A DNA stretch of 9,271 nucleotides from an uncultured Pseudomonadota bacterium. GTDB taxonomy: Bacteria > Myxococcota > UBA796. Below are positions 6,175 through 9,271 of this stretch, piece by piece. Both the position numbers and the translations under genes were made by a program. The stretch lies in assembly GCA_913040875.1 (NCBI GenBank), contig CAJWHX010000107.1, positions 1-9,271 of the forward strand, written 5' to 3'. The stretch's first letter is position 1. Every line of letters begins with the position of its first letter. A model generated the notes under the pieces. It was not told where the DNA came from and did not search any database. It saw only the letters and a list, made by a program, of their open reading frames with translations.

Positions 6175-7578
6175 CTACAATCCCAATGTTTGTTTCAACT
6201 CGGATGCCCGATCTGTATTTCCCACAGCCTCTGCAGACTGAAGCCAAGCCTCTAGGTACCCTCTAGACAACCCTTCCTTGGGTCCTTGTTCTGCAAATTG
6301 AAACGCTTCGGTTGTTCGACCAGCCTCCAATGCACTTCGAATCGCAAACTCTCTACTTTGGTAATGGGTACGCTGTTGAATACTGGCAGTCTTAAATGAA
6401 TCAAATGCCTCCCCAAACTCCCCTCTTTGAATCTGAGACACCCCTTGCAAGTGCCAAGTGTATCCAGATGTCGGTAACGTCTGAACCCCCTCCGCAAACA
6501 GTCGCTCGTCACTGGACCAAATTTCTGCACGATTCCAATGGATGATCCCCGTTGAAAGCACCCATAAGACGCCTACACCGTTCAAAATATTTGGAGCAAG
6601 GCGATTTGTAGAGAGCACAGTACACGTCAGCCATACAAAGCCTATGCTTGCCACATACAAATACCGTTCCGCAGCAAAATAACCAACCCACACCGGCGGA
6701 AGACTCAAGACTAAGCCACCCATAGCAATCAACCAACCCATCCTGTTGCGAATGGTCGTCAAACAAAGAATACACCATGCCCACCCCACATATACAGACC
6801 ACATCGGCATCACCCACACATCTCGTACGGGATAATGAGGAAAAGGAACCAGCCAGCTGAACCACCCCATCCCAATCGTGACAAATGTCGTTTGCGGTAC
6901 ATGTTCCAATGAACCTGGTAAAACCGTATGCACATGGAAAGACCAACGTATCGCTGCGACCAACAATAGTGTACCCATCACCGCTGGTAGCCACTGGGGT
7001 GTTTTCCATGGTTCATTGGAACGATACATCGACCAAAGATCGTTCACTCCCCATGCCAATATAGGCAACAGTGCAATCTCTTTTGAGAGCATGCCACAAA
7101 GTAGTACCAACCCGATCAGTATCGATGAACGTTTATGCTCGGCACACACAACGGACCACAATCCAAAATGGACGGCTAGAATATCGGGTAAACAACTCGC
7201 CCATCCCAACACTTCTGTTTGAATCGGATGCAATGCAAACAACAATGCTCCCATATAAACGATAGAATCCTGGTCAAATCGTGAACGCAACCATTCGCTC
7301 AGGAGGCACGTTGATCCCATGTGCACCATCAGCGAAATGAGATGAAGTATGGTGATGTTTTGTACAAGGGCAAATATGGTCATGGGTATCGGCCTATAAT
7401 ACTGCGAAGCGATCTCTCCACCCTGTACAGACTGCATCCAGATTGAAGATACCGAGCCTTCTTTCCACAACCCTTCTGTAAGCAGAATGTGATCATCCCA
7501 CACCAACTCACCCCACGTATAAGGCAATAGGACTATACATGCGACGACCAACAATAAGAGCATCCCTGAACGACTCAT
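6175..7578 (-). CDS. TMTC-like GT-C membrane protein with C-terminal TPR
   Basis: A 467-residue inner-membrane protein. Residues 5-22 are the first membrane helix, immediately followed by WDDH (27-30), an acidic pair at the place expected for the catalytic or metal-binding residues of GT-C enzymes. Other segments fit the transmembrane-and-TPR mannosyltransferase (TMTC) type: YYRPIPMTIFAL (60-71), HPIQTEVLGWASCLPDILA (117-135), SKEIALLPIL, LVPFPHYPVRDV (243-254, like the family's proline-rich loop), and AERYLYVASIGF (303-314). About eight to ten hydrophobic spans are visible. Residues from about 373 to 465 are helical TPR-like repeats (WHLQGVSQIQRGEFGEAFDSF and a second weaker one) outside the membrane. 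The role is probably lipid-linked sugar transfer to proteins or polymers; acceptor unknown. ATG at 7578 has GAGGAG at 7583-7588 and overlaps the upstream stop by ATGA, indicating translational coupling. Bacterial relatives usually carry more TPR units. Confidence 0.85.
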   Translation of the reverse strand: MSRSGMLLLLVVACIVLLPYTWGELVWDDHILLTEGLWKEGSVSSIWMQSVQGGEIASQYYRPIPMTIFALVQNITILHLISLMVHMGSTCLLSEWLRSRFDQDSIVYMGALLFALHPIQTEVLGWASCLPDILAVHFGLWSVVCAEHKRSSILIGLVLLCGMLSKEIALLPILAWGVNDLWSMYRSNEPWKTPQWLPAVMGTLLLVAAIRWSFHVHTVLPGSLEHVPQTTFVTIGMGWFSWLVPFPHYPVRDVWVMPMWSVYVGWAWCILCLTTIRNRMGWLIAMGGLVLSLPPVWVGYFAAERYLYVASIGFVWLTCTVLSTNRLAPNILNGVGVLWVLSTGIIHWNRAEIWSSDERLFAEGVQTLPTSGYTWHLQGVSQIQRGEFGEAFDSFKTASIQQRTHYQSREFAIRSALEAGRTTEAFQFAEQGPKEGLSRGYLEAWLQSAEAVGNTDRASELKQTLGL

Positions 7579-9271
7579 TTCACTCCTCTACCTTCAACAG
7601 GATCTGGCATTTTGTGTCGTCCGTTACCAAGAGTCAAATTTGGCGGTAATGTCCACGGTGGTAATTCCATCTGTGTTGTTCCAGTCCAGTTGGCGATCGA
7701 CCATACACGCAGTTGGTTTCCACGATGAATCGGCTGATCAAACAATACTGTATAGATATTTGCCAGATTGGGTACCAGTCCCATCAACGGTCTGGGGAAC
7801 AATTTGGCATCCAATACTATCAACTCTATGCCCTCAGCCTTCAATGATCGTATATCACTTTCATTGACTGTGAGTTCTGTGACTTTACCCACTTCGTATG
7901 CAGACAACGATGCCAACAGAGTATTGCTTTGAAGAAAGTGGTCCCAAGCCTGCGGTCTGACCCGATCGACCCACATACCGTGTCCGGTGAGGAGTCGTTT
8001 TTTATGGGTCAACTGAAGCAACAGAGGCAACTGGGTATTGGCAACTTTCGGATTGATTGGTGGCATCACAAGAACGTCCCCATCCAATTCCGCAATGGGA
8101 ACATAGGCTGCGACTGGATGCTCTATTGGTGTGTGATTGGCATGAAACGGTCTATCCCCTTGCATCCAAAATGAAAGTGGTATCAACAACGCCAATCCTA
8201 TGGATAGAGGTCTGCGAACCATTCGAGAGACTCTGTCCAGCACAACCTCCGCACCAAAAGCGGACAAAATCGAAAACCCCACTGTCCAAATCACCAGGTG
8301 CCTCGACGGCCACCAAAATCGTCTGAGTGGTGGTGCCCAACCATAAACCCCCTCAAATATTGGTGTCTTGGGTCCAAACGCCAGAAGTCCAAATACCAAG
8401 CACAACATCAATGCAGAAAAGATCATCCAGCGCTGATGTTTGTTGAATCGTTTAATTTGCAAGCATCCCACAACACTAAAGAGGAGTGTCGGGATCGATT
8501 GTACTACGCCCGCGGTGCGACCAAACGGCACAAACCAAGATCCAGACAAGGTCATCGCATCGGCAAATGCATCCGGCGATGGGAACACTCCCTCGTCGAC
8601 CCCAGGAACCAAGTCCCAATTTTGCCAATAGATCACAGCCACGGGAGCAACCGCAATCCAAGATACCAAAGCGGCTTGGATTATCTGCTTCCACTGTAGT
8701 GATTGTTGAAACAGAAGCGCACACACCACAAACACAATCGCGGATAGAACAAAAAAGTATGCGTAGTACCAATAAAAAACTCCGGTCAGTCCAACACAGA
8801 CTCCAGACGCGACAATCCACCATTTAGAACGGACTTGAGTACACAAACCAACAAAAAGTCCCAGTGAGAGCAGTAACCATATACCATCCAGTTGTGAAAA
8901 CCGACCTGCATTCATCTCTCGAGTCCAAAATCCAGATGAAGTGAGTACCATACTGGCGATTAGTGCGCCCCAGCGACCTACACCTGCTTGAAGTGCAATC
9001 GTATACCCACCCAAACCGAGTCCAACAAAATACAGCATCACCAATGGAACCACTGCGGTTGGCCAACCCAGCAACCAGTGAAATGGGGCATACAAAAGAC
9101 CTTCACTTCCGTTTCCTGCGAGCCAAGGATAATCTCCAATCGGAACATAATAGTCCGTATTGTGCACAATAGACTCTCCAAGTCGCAGACGATCGGCCAC
9201 CCAAACCAGTAACCAATGATTACCAAGATTGTCTGGATGCCCCCACCCTCCAATCGAGTATTGACTTGGAC
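7575..9271 (-). CDS. GT-C-like multi-pass membrane protein, 5' end cut
   Basis: The frame is open from the stop at 7575 to the right edge (564 complete codons of coding sequence plus a partial one), so the N-terminus is missing; the GTG at 9200 is internal, because the in-frame sequence upstream (SIGGWGHPDNLGNHWLL) is clearly coding. Residues such as GHPDNLGNHWLLVWVADRL and YYVPIGDYPWLAGNGSEG, then NAGRFSQLDGIW, and PSRHLVIWTVGFSIL resemble loops of GT-C glycosyltransferases and YfhO-like proteins. Roughly ten hydrophobic spans cover the first ~370 residues seen. The last ~190 residues are soluble (DVLVMPPINPK, AEGIELIVLDAKLFPRPL) and likely periplasmic. The 4-base overlap with the TMTC-like gene means the two are co-translated and probably work together in envelope glycosylation. 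The catalytic acidic residues may lie in the missing part. Confidence 0.8.
   Translation of the reverse strand, partial: PSQYSIGGWGHPDNLGNHWLLVWVADRLRLGESIVHNTDYYVPIGDYPWLAGNGSEGLLYAPFHWLLGWPTAVVPLVMLYFVGLGLGGYTIALQAGVGRWGALIASMVLTSSGFWTREMNAGRFSQLDGIWLLLSLGLFVGLCTQVRSKWWIVASGVCVGLTGVFYWYYAYFFVLSAIVFVVCALLFQQSLQWKQIIQAALVSWIAVAPVAVIYWQNWDLVPGVDEGVFPSPDAFADAMTLSGSWFVPFGRTAGVVQSIPTLLFSVVGCLQIKRFNKHQRWMIFSALMLCLVFGLLAFGPKTPIFEGVYGWAPPLRRFWWPSRHLVIWTVGFSILSAFGAEVVLDRVSRMVRRPLSIGLALLIPLSFWMQGDRPFHANHTPIEHPVAAYVPIAELDGDVLVMPPINPKVANTQLPLLLQLTHKKRLLTGHGMWVDRVRPQAWDHFLQSNTLLASLSAYEVGKVTELTVNESDIRSLKAEGIELIVLDAKLFPRPLMGLVPNLANIYTVLFDQPIHRGNQLRVWSIANWTGTTQMELPPWTLPPNLTLGNGRHKMPDPVEGRGVK
7583..7588 (-). 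promoter_or_regulatory. Ribosome binding site of TMTC-like gene inside upstream gene
   Basis: GAGGAG on the minus strand, 4 bases before ATG at 7578, inside the last codons of the upstream GT-C gene. With the ATGA overlap it fits coupled re-initiation. Confidence 0.65.

Noticed and set aside
6509..7009. Minus-strand open frame of 166 codons in another frame
   Set aside because: It lies wholly inside the TMTC-like gene, whose frame carries the conserved family segments; the shadow product is Cys-rich with no sensible domain pattern.
8298..8699. Plus-strand open frame of 133 codons
   Set aside because: Antisense to the GT-C-like gene; composition (Arg, Pro, His, Gln) is that of a reverse-complement shadow of hydrophobic coding sequence.

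Overview
The window reads as an ordinary, compactly coded bacterial chromosome segment with one unbroken run of eight genes, all on the minus strand; two of them run off the window edges. Base composition looks moderate by eye (GC near the mid 40s percent). The features hinting at lineage are a small lipoprotein with an Asp/Thr/Ser-rich linker, a membrane protein of the TMTC type (GT-C core plus TPR tail), and large proteins of no obvious family. Together these resemble Myxococcota/Bradymonadota-like Gram-negative bacteria. That assignment is an inference from protein style, not a phylogenetic result.

In transcription order (right to left): a 5'-truncated multi-pass GT-C-like membrane protein (7575-9271) overlaps by 4 bases (ATGA) with a TMTC-like membrane/TPR protein (6175-7578). 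A gap of 179 bases follows, holding a 12-bp palindrome and a strong 12-bp imperfect hairpin. Next comes a fold-type I PLP aminotransferase (4610-5995). A gap of 117 bases then leads to a 526-residue HExxH metallopeptidase with Gly/Lys/Ser-rich low-complexity segments (2912-4492). It is followed after 23 bases by a CpXC-type zinc-ribbon protein (2187-2888). A 74-base gap holds an extended -10 promoter (TGATATAAT) that should start the last unit: a lipoprotein (1558-2112), an NMNAT/NadD-type nucleotidyltransferase (809-1552) and an unrecognised protein (1-828) that continues past the left edge.

The genes do not form a pathway I can name. Three groupings are supported by spacing: the GT-C/TMTC pair (translationally coupled, probably envelope glycosylation), the metallopeptidase/CpXC pair, and the lipoprotein/nucleotidyltransferase/unknown trio. 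The best candidates for new biology are the metallopeptidase with its CpXC neighbour, a 14-bp tandem duplication that appears to have switched the start frame of the nucleotidyltransferase, and the hairpin region at 6078-6124. No RNA genes, CRISPR arrays or mobile elements were seen, and there is no gene-free stretch longer than 300 bases.
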